NCBI GenBank assembly: GCA_910574475.1
Contig: CAJTAT010000004.1
Location: forward strand, 349,991 to 413,990
DNA: 64,000 bases
Direction of reading: 5' to 3'
From: Clostridia bacterium
Lineage (GTDB): Bacteria > Bacillota > Clostridia > Lachnospirales > Lachnospiraceae
Part shown: positions 39,819 through 48,830 of the stretch, piece after piece
Layout of the letters: the number at the start of each line of letters is the position of its first letter
Position numbering within the stretch: the stretch's first letter is position 1
Notes under the pieces: model-generated
What the model was told of the DNA's origin: nothing
Seen by the model: only the letters and a program-made list of their open reading frames with translations
Database searches by the model: none
Translations under genes and position numbers: made by a program

Positions 39819-40709
39819 TTAACAGATCTCAGGCTTTCTGTACTCATATAGCAGCTCTTTTAAAACAACCATAGATTCAGAAAATAATTTATCTTTGTGA
39901 TAGACAAGGTTAAAGGTGCGGTTCCATGCATGGTTCGGATTGCGAATTATGTGAATCGTACCTTTTTGAAGTTCTTCCTCAATTAGGCGTACAGAAATAA
40001 CAGCCATGCAATGATTGTACAAAATGGCATTTTTCATGGCCTCCGGGAAGGGAGCTTCCACACGACAGCGGATTTGAATATGATTTGCACGCAAATAGTC
40101 CTCAAAGAGGGCTCTGGTGCCGCTGCCCTGTTCCCGCATGACAAAGTCTTGACCTTCCAGATCAGAAGGAGTAAAAGAATCGAGGGAAGCAAAGGGATGA
40201 TCGACGCTACAGGCGAGAACAAGAAAATCATCTACCATGGGAAGGCTGATTAGGTCAGGGCTCTTGATCACACCTTCTACAACGCCTACATCCAATTCGG
40301 ATTTTAACAATTTTTCTTCAATTACCTGTGTATTGGCGATAAAAGAAAATAAATCAACCTGTGGACGTCTCGCCCGGAAATCTTCCGTAAGTGAGGGCAG
40401 AAGACAGGCTCCTACTGTGACAGTCGTACCAAGGCGAAAATGTTCCACCTTTGTCTCACTCTGCATTCGCAGTTCCAGATCATCAAAAGAACGGACTGTA
40501 TTTCTGGCAAGTGCCAGAAGATGGTGTCCTTCCTCGGTGATATACAAACGTTTAGACAGACGGTCAAACAATTTGGTGTCATAATGTTCTTCCAGCTCTC
40601 GTATGGCCTGGCTGATGGTGGGCTGCGTGAGATAGAGCTTCTTTGCCGCAAGGCTCATTTTTCCTGTTTCAGCTACCGTGATAAAGATTCTTAAATGGCG
40701 GATGGTCAT
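39819..40709 (-). CDS. LysR-family transcriptional regulator
   Basis: 296 residues. The N-terminal helix-turn-helix (MTIRHLRIFITVAETGKMSL, then KLYLTQPTISQAIRELEEHY) and the two-lobed effector domain (about 90-290) are typical. The order LysR-divergent-CoADR/sulfite-reductase suggests it answers to a sulfur compound or to redox state, as CysB- and CysL-type LysR proteins do. It ends 3 bp after the convergent GTPase stop. TATCA-AG-TGATA at about 40787-40798 in the shared intergenic region is a possible half of its site. Confidence 0.88.
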   Translation of the reverse strand: MTIRHLRIFITVAETGKMSLAAKKLYLTQPTISQAIRELEEHYDTKLFDRLSKRLYITEEGHHLLALARNTVRSFDDLELRMQSETKVEHFRLGTTVTVGACLLPSLTEDFRARRPQVDLFSFIANTQVIEEKLLKSELDVGVVEGVIKSPDLISLPMVDDFLVLACSVDHPFASLDSFTPSDLEGQDFVMREQGSGTRALFEDYLRANHIQIRCRVEAPFPEAMKNAILYNHCMAVISVRLIEEELQKGTIHIIRNPNHAWNRTFNLVYHKDKLFSESMVVLKELLYEYRKPEIC

Positions 40710-40875
40710 GATCTATGCTCCTAAATTAAAATTTTAATAGATTTTACCTATGTTTTTCATTAAATAATATCATTTTTATTATTGTATATCAAGTGATATA
40801 ATGAACGTAATAAAGACAGGAAAGTATTAGACATCAAAGTGTTAAGATCTTAACGATGAAAGGAGAAAAATACCG

Positions 40876-42504
40876 ATGAAAGTTTTAATTATCGGGGGTG
40901 TTGCCGCAGGAACGAAAGTGGCAGCAAAAATCAAAAGGGAAGATCGCAGCTGTGAAGTCACAATTTTGACAAAAGGAAAAGATATTTCCTATGCAGGCTG
41001 CGGGCTTCCCTATTATGTGGGCAGCGTAATTCCTTCCAGAGAACAGCTGATTGTGAACACACCAGAGTCCTTTTCTAAGCTTACTGGCGCTCTGGTACAG
41101 ACGGAGACAGAAGTTACAGATGTAGATCCCGTAGCTAAGACAGTGACAGCTATCCACAATGGGGAGAGTGCCAAGTATAGCTATGATAAGTTGGTAATTG
41201 CATCTGGAGCGTCGCCCTTCCGTCCTCAGATTGACGGCCTAGATCTGGAAAATGTATTTTTTATGCGCACGCCTGACGACGCCATTGCCCTTCGGGAGGC
41301 CGTAGAGGCAGGCGGCATTAAGCGTGCAGTTGTGGCAGGCGGCGGATTTATCGGCCTGGAGGTGGCAGAAAATCTGGCAGAAAAAGGTGTGCGTGTCAAT
41401 GTGATTGATTTTGCACCTCATGTACTTCCGAATTTCCTGGATCCAGAGATGAGTGAGTATGTGGAAAATAAGATGGCAGATGCAGGTATTAACCCCATGA
41501 CAGGTGTGGCACTGGAAGCTATCTTAGGCGAGGGAAAGGTGCAGAAAGTTCAGACAAGCAAGCGTGCAATCAAAGCGGATGCAGTCATACTTGCAATTGG
41601 AATCCGGCCCAATACTTCATTCCTGGAGGGCAGTGGCATCGAAATGTTCAAGGGAACCATCCTCACAGACAAGTACCTTCGCACCAATGTAGAAGACATC
41701 TATGCAGTGGGTGATTGTGCCATGGTGACGAACAGAGAGACGAGTAAGCCTGCATGGTCTCCCATGGGCTCTACTGCCAATATCGCAGGCCGCGTTCTGG
41801 CAGGAAATATCTGTGGTGGCAGCAAGGAATATGCAGGTGTATTGGGAACTGGTGTGGCAAAGCTTCCAGGTGGGCTCAATACTGGCCGTACCGGGCTGAC
41901 TGAGACAGCGGCAAAGGAAGCCGGCTATGATGTGATCACAGCACTTTCTGTTGTAGATGACAAGGCTCACTACTATCCGGGGGCAGGTTCCTTCATTATT
42001 AAGATGGTAGCAGACAAGAACACCCGTAAATTCCTGGGACTGCAAGTGCTGGGAACTGGCGCAGTAGACAAGGTGACAGATATTGCGGTGACAGCCATCT
42101 CTCTGGACGCCACAGTGGATCAATTGGAGAATCTTGATTTTGCTTATGCTCCGCCTTTCTCCACAGCCATTCACCCCTTTGCTCATGCATTGAACATTTT
42201 GTTAAATAAAATGAGCGGTGCATTTGATAGTATGACGCCAGTGGAATTTGCAGAAGGTGCAGCAGAGGATTATCGCATTGTGGACGTTTCCCCGCAGCCC
42301 TCCATTCCTACAGCGCCCTATATGGATCTGAGCAAGATCAACGGTGAGGTAGAAGGCTTTGGCAAAGATGAGAAGCTTCTGCTTATCTGTGCCAAAGGAA
42401 AGCGTGCCTATATGACCCAAAACCGCCTGAAATATTACGGCTATACTAACACAAAAGCACTAGAAGGCGGACTTACCTTTAATACCCTAAAGGAAGAAGA
42501 CTAA
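40876..42504 (+). CDS. CoA-disulfide-reductase-like FAD oxidoreductase with C-terminal rhodanese domain
   Basis: 542 residues. The FAD-binding GGVAAGTKVAAKI at 7-19, single active Cys in SYAGCGLPYYVG near residue 43, and a second Rossmann motif (VVAGGGFIGLEVAENL near 154) place it among CoADR/NADH-oxidase flavoproteins that use one Cys. The last 90 residues resemble a rhodanese domain with LLLICAKGKRAY, where the Cys would carry a persulfide. CoADR-rhodanese fusions reduce persulfides or polysulfides of CoA with NAD(P)H. The sulfite-reductase-like gene 31 bp downstream supports sulfur metabolism. RBS is AAAGGAG. Confidence 0.85.
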   Translation: MKVLIIGGVAAGTKVAAKIKREDRSCEVTILTKGKDISYAGCGLPYYVGSVIPSREQLIVNTPESFSKLTGALVQTETEVTDVDPVAKTVTAIHNGESAKYSYDKLVIASGASPFRPQIDGLDLENVFFMRTPDDAIALREAVEAGGIKRAVVAGGGFIGLEVAENLAEKGVRVNVIDFAPHVLPNFLDPEMSEYVENKMADAGINPMTGVALEAILGEGKVQKVQTSKRAIKADAVILAIGIRPNTSFLEGSGIEMFKGTILTDKYLRTNVEDIYAVGDCAMVTNRETSKPAWSPMGSTANIAGRVLAGNICGGSKEYAGVLGTGVAKLPGGLNTGRTGLTETAAKEAGYDVITALSVVDDKAHYYPGAGSFIIKMVADKNTRKFLGLQVLGTGAVDKVTDIAVTAISLDATVDQLENLDFAYAPPFSTAIHPFAHALNILLNKMSGAFDSMTPVEFAEGAAEDYRIVDVSPQPSIPTAPYMDLSKINGEVEGFGKDEKLLLICAKGKRAYMTQNRLKYYGYTNTKALEGGLTFNTLKEED

Positions 42505-42534
42505 AAGAGATATAAAAACAGGAGGACAATGATT

Positions 42535-43488
42535 ATGGCAACACTTACTATTAGCCCGGAAGATGAAAAGAAAGTAAAAGCAAGGGGATTTTTAAGCAAC
42601 AAGGGAACAGACAATTTTTCTGGACGAATCATCACCGTCAATGGAAAAATTACCGCAGAACAGCAGAAGGTGATTGGAGAGGCAGCAGAGCTGTTCGGCA
42701 ATGGAATTGTTACCTTTACCACACGTTTGACTATTGAGGTACAGGGAATCCCCTATGAGAAGATTGATGATTTCTGCGAGTACATAGGAAAAGCAGGACT
42801 AGTGACAGGAGGAACCGGATCTAAGGTACGCCCCGTTGTAGCATGTAAGGGCACTACCTGTCAGTATGGCCTTTTGGATTCCTTTGAGCTGTCTGAGGAA
42901 ATTCATCACAGATTTTACGAGGGCTACCGCCAGGTTCTTCTGCCCCATAAATTCAAAATCGCTGTGGGCGGATGTCCTAACAACTGTGTAAAACCAGACT
43001 TGAATGATCTGGGTATTATCGGACAGAGAATACCCAACTATGACGAGGACGAATGTAATGGCTGTAAAAAATGTGCAATAGAAAGAGTATGTCCTGTCAA
43101 GGCTCCCAAAATGGTAGACGGTGTGATGGAGATCGACAAGGATATCTGTAATAACTGCGGTCGCTGTGTAGGCAAATGTCCTTTTGACTGCATCGAAGAC
43201 GGTACCTACGGATATAAAATCTATATTGGAGGACGCTGGGGCAAGAAAGTGGCTCAGGGACAGGCGCTTTCTAAAGTGTTTACTGACAAGGAAGAAGCGC
43301 TTGCCGTAATAGAGAAAGCGATCCTTTTGTTCCGCGAGCAGGGTCAGACAGGAGAGCGCTTCGCGAAAACCATTGAGCGTCTCGGCTTTGAAAATGTAGA
43401 AAAGCAGCTTCTTTCAGATGATCTCTTAGAAAGAAAACAAGAAATTCTGGATGCAAAATTGCATCTCAAAGGTGGAGCCACTTGTTAA
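42535..43488 (+). CDS. Siroheme/4Fe-4S sulfite- or nitrite-reductase-like protein with ferredoxin domain
   Basis: 317 residues from the ATG at 42535, after GGAGGACAATG. An N-terminal ferredoxin-like half domain is followed by the siroheme-4Fe4S binding cysteines in CKGTTCQYG near residue 107 and GGCPNNC near 146. Two 4Fe-4S ferredoxin motifs then appear: CNGCKKCAIERVCP and CNNCGRCVGKCP. This is the layout of anaerobic sulfite-reductase (AsrC-like) and related short reductases. With one subunit only, it must get electrons from a partner, perhaps the flavoprotein upstream. Sulfite versus nitrite cannot be decided here. Confidence 0.85.
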   Translation: MATLTISPEDEKKVKARGFLSNKGTDNFSGRIITVNGKITAEQQKVIGEAAELFGNGIVTFTTRLTIEVQGIPYEKIDDFCEYIGKAGLVTGGTGSKVRPVVACKGTTCQYGLLDSFELSEEIHHRFYEGYRQVLLPHKFKIAVGGCPNNCVKPDLNDLGIIGQRIPNYDEDECNGCKKCAIERVCPVKAPKMVDGVMEIDKDICNNCGRCVGKCPFDCIEDGTYGYKIYIGGRWGKKVAQGQALSKVFTDKEEALAVIEKAILLFREQGQTGERFAKTIERLGFENVEKQLLSDDLLERKQEILDAKLHLKGGATC

Positions 43489-43571
43489 TCAGACTGCATG
43501 GTTGCCATATATTTTTGTTAAATTTAATTCTGGACAAAAAAATTTATATCTGATATGATAACTACATCAGT

Positions 43572-43609
43572 AGACAAAGGCAGTTTGCGAAAGCAGGCTG
43601 CCTTTGTCT
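43572..43609 (+). terminator. Hairpin after the sulfite-reductase-like gene
   Basis: AGACAAAGGCAG and CTGCCTTTGTCT are perfect 12-bp arms around a 14-base loop. Only two Ts follow, so termination efficiency is doubtful, but the stem is strong and it lies 84 bp after the stop codon. Confidence 0.5.
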
Positions 43610-43623
43610 GTTACATGCGCAGG

Positions 43624-43676
43624 GGCGCACAAGGAAACTAGCTGCTGGCGCAGCATGCGCTCCGCGCGGCGGTCAG
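43624..43676. repeat. 53-bp hairpin repeat, copy 1
   Basis: Starts GGCGCACAAGGAAACTAGCT and ends GCGCGGCGGTCAG. It holds GCTGC/GCAGC complementary arms and is much more G+C-rich than its surroundings. A second copy follows 77 bp downstream. It looks like a small dispersed or REP-like element. Confidence 0.65.
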
Positions 43677-43700
43677 GGAAGTGTCCCTGCCCGATGAAAA

Positions 43701-43753
43701 GGCGCACAAGGAAACTAGCTGCTAACGCAGCATGCGCCCCGCGCGGCGGTCAG
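43701..43753. repeat. 53-bp hairpin repeat, copy 2
   Basis: It matches copy 1 at 50 of 53 positions: GG to AA in the first loop and one T to C. The 24-bp spacer differs. The copy ends about 40 bp before the Lrp-type gene, so both repeats would be in its upstream region or transcript. Confidence 0.65.
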
Positions 43754-43793
43754 AATGGAATCTCTGACAGATTTAACATGAGGAGGTAGAAAA

Positions 43794-44252
43794 ATGGATA
43801 GTATTGACTTGAGTATCTTGAAATGCCTAAAAGAAAATTCCCGGCAGACAGCGTCGATGATAAGTCAGAATATAAACTTATCCATATCAGCGGTGATTGA
43901 ACGGATTCGTAAAATGGAAGCCAAAGGGATGATCCAAAAGTATACGGTCGTTCTGGATGAGAAACAGTTAGGAAACGACTTAACTGTATTTGTATCCGTG
44001 CGTCTGGAGCATCCCAAATTCGGAGCAGAATTTGCCAGTGAAGCCGCATGTCATCCGAATGTATCAGAGTGCTATTATATAGCTGGGGATGTGGATTATT
44101 TATTGAAAATAGTTACGAACACTTCCCGCAGGCTGGAAGTGATTCACCGGGAGATCAAGGAAATGCCGGGAGTATCCTGGACAAAGACCCTTTATGTATT
44201 ATCTACCATTAAGAATGATGTGGCTGTACTGCCTGACACGCTGAAAATGTAG
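43794..44252 (+). CDS. Lrp/AsnC-family transcriptional regulator
   Basis: 152 residues. The helix-turn-helix (about 1-60: LSILKCLKENSRQTASMISQ and LSISAVIERIRKMEAKGMI) precedes a RAM effector domain (about 70-148, with YYIAGDVDYLLKIV). Such regulators respond to amino acids and often control amino-acid metabolism or transport. No obvious target is adjacent; the gene stands alone after the 53-bp repeats, with AGGAGGTAG before the ATG. Confidence 0.88.
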   Translation: MDSIDLSILKCLKENSRQTASMISQNINLSISAVIERIRKMEAKGMIQKYTVVLDEKQLGNDLTVFVSVRLEHPKFGAEFASEAACHPNVSECYYIAGDVDYLLKIVTNTSRRLEVIHREIKEMPGVSWTKTLYVLSTIKNDVAVLPDTLKM

Positions 44253-44400
44253 TGATTACCCTGCTTTCTAAAGAATCTATTAAATTTTCACAGAGATCTT
44301 GACAGGATGAGCGAGGTAGAATATGCTCCTTTATAGAAGTTAAAACAGAGACGATTTGCGACATTTTATGCTTATATAAAGGAAAGGAATTAATATTAAT

Positions 44401-45537
44401 ATGAATTTAAATCGCGATAATATGAAAAACTTAATGCTCCTGATTGCATTTACTGTTCTGCTTTTAGTGGGAGTACAGAGACTGGATGTGGTCCTTGGCG
44501 CAATCGGTTTTCTGTGGAATATTGGCTTCCCCTTTATCCTGGGTGGAGCCATTGCTTTTATTTTGAACGTACCCATGTCAGCTCTGGAAAAGCAGTTGTT
44601 TCCGGGCAAAGATACGGCAGGACATAAGTTGCAGAAGAAGCTTGCCCGCCCAGTAAGCCTTGTGGTTTCCTTTCTTTTGGTGGGTGGAGCTATCGCTCTG
44701 GTAATCTTTGTCGTAGTTCCAGAGCTGAGTACGACAGTTGTTAGTCTGGGAAGTAGTATTGAGGCATTTTTACCCAAAGCTCAGGAGTGGCTGGAGGATA
44801 TTTTTCAGGGGAATGAGCAGATTGATGCATGGATAGCAAATCTTAATCCAAACTGGGATAAAATGATAGAGACGGGCCTGGACTTTTTTAAAAACGGAGC
44901 TGGAAGCGTCCTGTCTTCCACTGTTAATGTGGCCCGAACAATTATCAGTGCTGTAACAACATTTTTTATTGCAATTGTTTTTTCCTGTTATGTTCTGCTT
45001 CAAAAGGAACGGTTAGGAGCACAGACAGAGAAGCTTTTACATGCTATTTTTGAAAAGAAACAGGTAACTTACATTTTACACGTGTGTTCATTGAGCCACC
45101 GCACTTTTTCAAGCTTTATTACTGGGCAATGTTTAGAGGCAGTCATTTTAGGGATGATGTTTTTCGTGTCCATGAGCATTTTGCGTTTCCCCTATGCACT
45201 GTTAGTGGGAGTTTTGGTGGCCTTCACCGCCTTGATCCCCATATTTGGCGCATTTATAGGCTGTATTGTAGGCGCATTTTTGATTTTAGTGGTAAATCCC
45301 ATGCAGGCCCTGGCATTTATCCTCCTGTTTCTTGTATTGCAGCAGGTAGAAGGAAACCTAATCTATCCCCATGTAGTGGGAAATTCCGTGGGTTTACCCT
45401 CTATCTGGGTGCTGGTAGCTGTGACGGTAGGTGGAAGCCTGATGGGAGTTATGGGAATGTTAATCTTTATTCCTTTGGCTTCCGTATTTTATTCTTTGCT
45501 TCGGGAATGGGTATACAAAAGACTGGATAAAAACTAG
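44401..45537 (+). CDS. AI-2E family transporter
   Basis: 378 residues with about eight hydrophobic segments in the AI-2E (PF01594) pattern: an N-terminal block to about residue 115, a cytoplasmic helical loop of about 50 residues, then the conserved C-terminal block with ALLVGVLVAFTALIPIFGAFIG and LVLQQVEGNLIYPHVVGNSVGLP. Members include autoinducer-2 exporter TqsA and Na+/H+ or Na+(Li+) antiporters, so the substrate is open. A likely promoter with TTGACA lies near 44301. Confidence 0.88.
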   Translation: MNLNRDNMKNLMLLIAFTVLLLVGVQRLDVVLGAIGFLWNIGFPFILGGAIAFILNVPMSALEKQLFPGKDTAGHKLQKKLARPVSLVVSFLLVGGAIALVIFVVVPELSTTVVSLGSSIEAFLPKAQEWLEDIFQGNEQIDAWIANLNPNWDKMIETGLDFFKNGAGSVLSSTVNVARTIISAVTTFFIAIVFSCYVLLQKERLGAQTEKLLHAIFEKKQVTYILHVCSLSHRTFSSFITGQCLEAVILGMMFFVSMSILRFPYALLVGVLVAFTALIPIFGAFIGCIVGAFLILVVNPMQALAFILLFLVLQQVEGNLIYPHVVGNSVGLPSIWVLVAVTVGGSLMGVMGMLIFIPLASVFYSLLREWVYKRLDKN

Positions 45538-45601
45538 CAAAATGCTTGCTATTTCCGTTTCCAAAAGGTATAATCCTCTATAGAATAGCGGAGGTAACAG
45601 G

Positions 45602-48202
45602 ATGGGTACGAAATTAAAAAATGAAACAACGCATTTTTTATTAAGCAGCATTATTTTAGTGTCTGCTTTATGTGTCTGCATTTTTTCATTTCTGGCGTTC
45701 TATATGAATAAGAGGAGTTTGGGGACTCTTAATGAGGTAGGTACTATTTATATGTCCAGTGTGAGCCGGCAGGTTTCTCTACATTTTGAGACAACTATTG
45801 GACTGCGTCTGGATCAGGTAGAGGCTCTTATTGATACGATACATCCTCAAGATTTTACTGATAATGAAGAAATGAGAGCAAATTTGACGTATAATGCCCA
45901 AGCTCGCGGTTTAGAATATCTGGCTCTATATTCCAAAGAGGGAACTTTTGAAATGCTTTATGGCGATATCTTACAGGTGACAGACCCACCCCCCTTTTTA
46001 AGCTCTTTAAACAAAGGCGAGAAAAAGGTGGCGATTGGTACGAATCCCCAGGGAGACAAAATTGTTCTGTTGGGTGTTCCATCTTCCTATCATATGGAAG
46101 ATGGTAATGAATGTCTGGCACTGGTGGCAGGTATTCCGGCAGAATATATCACAGAAGCCCTTTCTCTGGAAGAGGATGACCAGACAATCTACTCCTTTAT
46201 TATCCGCCAGGACGGCAGTTTTGTCATTCGAACTTCTGATGTATACCGTGACAGTTATTTTGAGAGAGTACGTGCCCTATATGAAGAGATAGATGGAAAA
46301 AATGCGGAGGAATACATACAGGAATTAAGTGCAGCGATGGAAGCAGAAGAGGATTACTCCTCTGAATTTCGGATTCGTGGAGATCGGCGGCATTTGTATT
46401 GTACTAAGCTGGCTTATTCCGAGTGGTATTTGCTCACATTCATGTCATATGGAACCTTGGACAAGACCATCACCAATTTTACAAGTGGATGGATTTTCAT
46501 GGTGCTTGGAAGCTGCGTCATAATTTTAGCAGTACTTCTTCTGATTTTCTCTAAATATATGAAGATGACGCGTAAGCAGATTCTGGAATTAAAGGAGGCC
46601 CAGATATCGGCGGAGGCTGCCAAGAGGACAGCGGAAGAAGAGAGGAAGGCAGCAGAGCATGCGAATATGGCTAAGAGTGAATTCCTCTCGAATATGAGCC
46701 ATGATATCAGAACTCCTATGAACGCCATTGTGGGTATGACTGCCATTGCGACGGCTAATATAGACAATAAAAAGCAGGTTCAGGATTGTCTGAAAAAGAT
46801 TGCTTTGTCCAGTAAACATTTACTGGGGCTCATTAACGATGTGCTGGATATGTCAAAGATTGAGAGTGGAAAGATGGTATTGAACTATGATCTGGTCTCT
46901 CTGCGGGAAGTGATAGAGAGTATAGTGAACATTGTTCAGCCACAGATAAAAGCAAAAAGGCAGCAATTTAATGTGTCCATCCATGATATTACCACAGAGA
47001 ATGTATTCTGTGATGGAGTGCGCCTGAATCAGGTTTTATTGAATCTGCTGTCTAATGCGATTAAGTATACCCCGGAGGAGGGGGCTATTTACATTGCTGT
47101 GTTTGAGGAAGACTCACCAAAGGGAGAAGACTATGTTCGAATCCATTTTAAGGTGAAAGATACAGGAATTGGTATGTCACCTGAATTTATGGAGAAGATT
47201 TTTGAGTCTTTTGCACGTGAAGACAGAACCCGAGTCCACAAGACGGAAGGTACTGGCCTGGGCATGACAATCACCAAATATATTGTGTCTACTATGAAAG
47301 GAACCATCTCTGTAGACAGCGAACAGGGCAAGGGATCAGAGTTTAATGTTACCCTGGATTTGGAAAAGGGAGATATTACGGAATCAGAAATGATTTTGCC
47401 AGAGTGGAATATGTTGGTGGTAGATGATGACCAGCAGCTATGTGAGAGCACTGTGACTTCATTAAAGTCCATTGGAGTAAATGCAGACTGGACTTTAGAC
47501 GGAGAAAGCGCATTGGAGATGATAGAGCAGCGTCATAAACGCCAAGATGATTATCATATTATTCTGTTAGACTGGAAACTACCGGGCAAAAGTGGTATTG
47601 AGGTGGCAAAAGAGATTCGTAGGAGCATGGGTGATGAGATTCCCATTCTGCTCATTTCTGCCTATGACTGGGGGGAGATTGAGCAAGATGCACGGGAGGC
47701 AGGCATCAATGGATTTATCTCAAAACCTCTCTTTAAGTCTACCTTGTATTATGGGATGAGAGAGTTCGCAGATAATTTGAAAGATCATTTAGAACAGCCG
47801 GTTAAAGAAGTAGATCTGAGTGGCAAGCGTGTTCTTCTTGCCGAGGATAATGAGCTGAACTGGGAGATTGCCGAGGAATTGCTGTCAGAGCTTGGACTGG
47901 AACTGGAGTGGGCAGAGAATGGACAACTCTGTGTAGATAAATATCGGGAATCAGAGAGTGGATATTATGATGCAGTTCTTATGGATATTCGTATGCCTGT
48001 TATGGGCGGCTATGATGCGGCAAGGACAATTCGGGCCATGGAGCGGCCTGACGCAAAAAGTATTCCTATTATTGCCATGACTGCTGATGCTTTTGCAGAG
48101 GATGTGCAGAAATGTTTGGATGCAGGTATGAATGCTCATGTGGCGAAGCCTATTGATGTGCGAGAAGTCTCCCGGTTACTGGAAAAATATATGAATGATT
48201 AA
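45602..48202 (+). CDS. Hybrid sensor histidine kinase with two receiver domains
   Basis: 866 residues. Two spans (about 11-35 and 295-320) flank a 260-residue extracellular sensor of the Cache/PAS-like type. A coiled linker leads to HisKA with H367 in NMSHDIRTPMNAIVGM, an ATPase domain to about 590 (TGLGMTITKYIV), a first receiver (about 603-725, LLDWKLPGKSG) and a second receiver (about 741-863, AVLMDIRMPVMGGYDAA). There is no output domain and no neighbouring regulator, so phosphate must pass to a protein encoded elsewhere or the second receiver acts directly. GGAGG precedes the ATG. Confidence 0.88.
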   Translation: MGTKLKNETTHFLLSSIILVSALCVCIFSFLAFYMNKRSLGTLNEVGTIYMSSVSRQVSLHFETTIGLRLDQVEALIDTIHPQDFTDNEEMRANLTYNAQARGLEYLALYSKEGTFEMLYGDILQVTDPPPFLSSLNKGEKKVAIGTNPQGDKIVLLGVPSSYHMEDGNECLALVAGIPAEYITEALSLEEDDQTIYSFIIRQDGSFVIRTSDVYRDSYFERVRALYEEIDGKNAEEYIQELSAAMEAEEDYSSEFRIRGDRRHLYCTKLAYSEWYLLTFMSYGTLDKTITNFTSGWIFMVLGSCVIILAVLLLIFSKYMKMTRKQILELKEAQISAEAAKRTAEEERKAAEHANMAKSEFLSNMSHDIRTPMNAIVGMTAIATANIDNKKQVQDCLKKIALSSKHLLGLINDVLDMSKIESGKMVLNYDLVSLREVIESIVNIVQPQIKAKRQQFNVSIHDITTENVFCDGVRLNQVLLNLLSNAIKYTPEEGAIYIAVFEEDSPKGEDYVRIHFKVKDTGIGMSPEFMEKIFESFAREDRTRVHKTEGTGLGMTITKYIVSTMKGTISVDSEQGKGSEFNVTLDLEKGDITESEMILPEWNMLVVDDDQQLCESTVTSLKSIGVNADWTLDGESALEMIEQRHKRQDDYHIILLDWKLPGKSGIEVAKEIRRSMGDEIPILLISAYDWGEIEQDAREAGINGFISKPLFKSTLYYGMREFADNLKDHLEQPVKEVDLSGKRVLLAEDNELNWEIAEELLSELGLELEWAENGQLCVDKYRESESGYYDAVLMDIRMPVMGGYDAARTIRAMERPDAKSIPIIAMTADAFAEDVQKCLDAGMNAHVAKPIDVREVSRLLEKYMND

Positions 48203-48220
48203 AGGGCACTGGTCAGATAG

Positions 48221-48270
48221 AACCCTGCAAGTTTTCAAGAGAAATAGAGCTTGCAGGGTCTTTTCTTTTT
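48221..48270 (+). terminator. Intrinsic terminator of the hybrid kinase gene
   Basis: ACCCTGCAAG and CTTGCAGGGT form a perfect 10-bp stem (48222-48259), followed by CTTTTCTTTTT. It lies about 20 bp after the stop codon. Confidence 0.85.
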
Positions 48271-48353
48271 GAAATAAGTGTGGTACACTAGCAAGTATGC
48301 AAGGACTGCGGACAGGAAAGTCCACAGGAATGAAAATAGAAAGAAGGATATCT

Positions 48354-48809
48354 GTGAGAGAAGTAAGACAGGGAGAATATTACCGACATTTTAAAGACAG
48401 ATTATATCAGGTACTTACGATTGCCAGACATGCAGAGACGGAAGAGAAAATGGTTGTGTATCAGTCCATGTACAATGAGCAGGAAGTCTTAGTCTGTTCC
48501 TACGACGCATTTATCCAGGAGGTAGATCACAAAAAATATCCAGAGGCGGCTCAAACTTACTGCTTTGAAAAAGTAGAGCCGCCTACAGAGGCAAACCCTT
48601 TGCTTTTGCGTTTCTTGGACTTGGAGACTTATCGGGATAAGCTGGAACTTTTTCAGTCCTGGGAAACTTATGAAGATGAAAATTTAATGGAGAGCATTGC
48701 GGCATCTTTGGATATTGCTTTGAGTTCCCGGACTGTACAAGAAAAATACCGGGAGATTTTAAATTGTCTAAAAACTATGGAGCATTTTGAAACCCATCGG
48801 TTTCGTTAG
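48354..48809 (+). CDS. DUF1653-domain protein
   Basis: 151 residues if it begins at the GTG at 48354, which has AGAAGGA five bases upstream and gives the usual DUF1653 opening REVRQGEYYRHFKDRLYQVL. In-frame ATGs at 48297 and 48330 would add 19 or 8 residues. The DUF1653 domain (about 1-65) is a small beta domain of unknown role; a further 85 helical, acidic residues follow. It sits 21 bp before trkA in the same direction. No function can be assigned. Confidence 0.75.
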   Translation: MREVRQGEYYRHFKDRLYQVLTIARHAETEEKMVVYQSMYNEQEVLVCSYDAFIQEVDHKKYPEAAQTYCFEKVEPPTEANPLLLRFLDLETYRDKLELFQSWETYEDENLMESIAASLDIALSSRTVQEKYREILNCLKTMEHFETHRFR

Positions 48810-48830
48810 ACATTTAAGGGAGAATACGAG

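Noticed and set aside
43624..43753. CRISPR array
   Set aside because: Only two copies, each longer than CRISPR repeats, a single 24-bp spacer and no cas genes nearby.
43604..43789. 61-residue ORF across the 53-bp repeats
   Set aside because: It consists of repeat sequence, has no ribosome site and shows the Cys/Arg/Ala bias of non-coding G+C-rich DNA.
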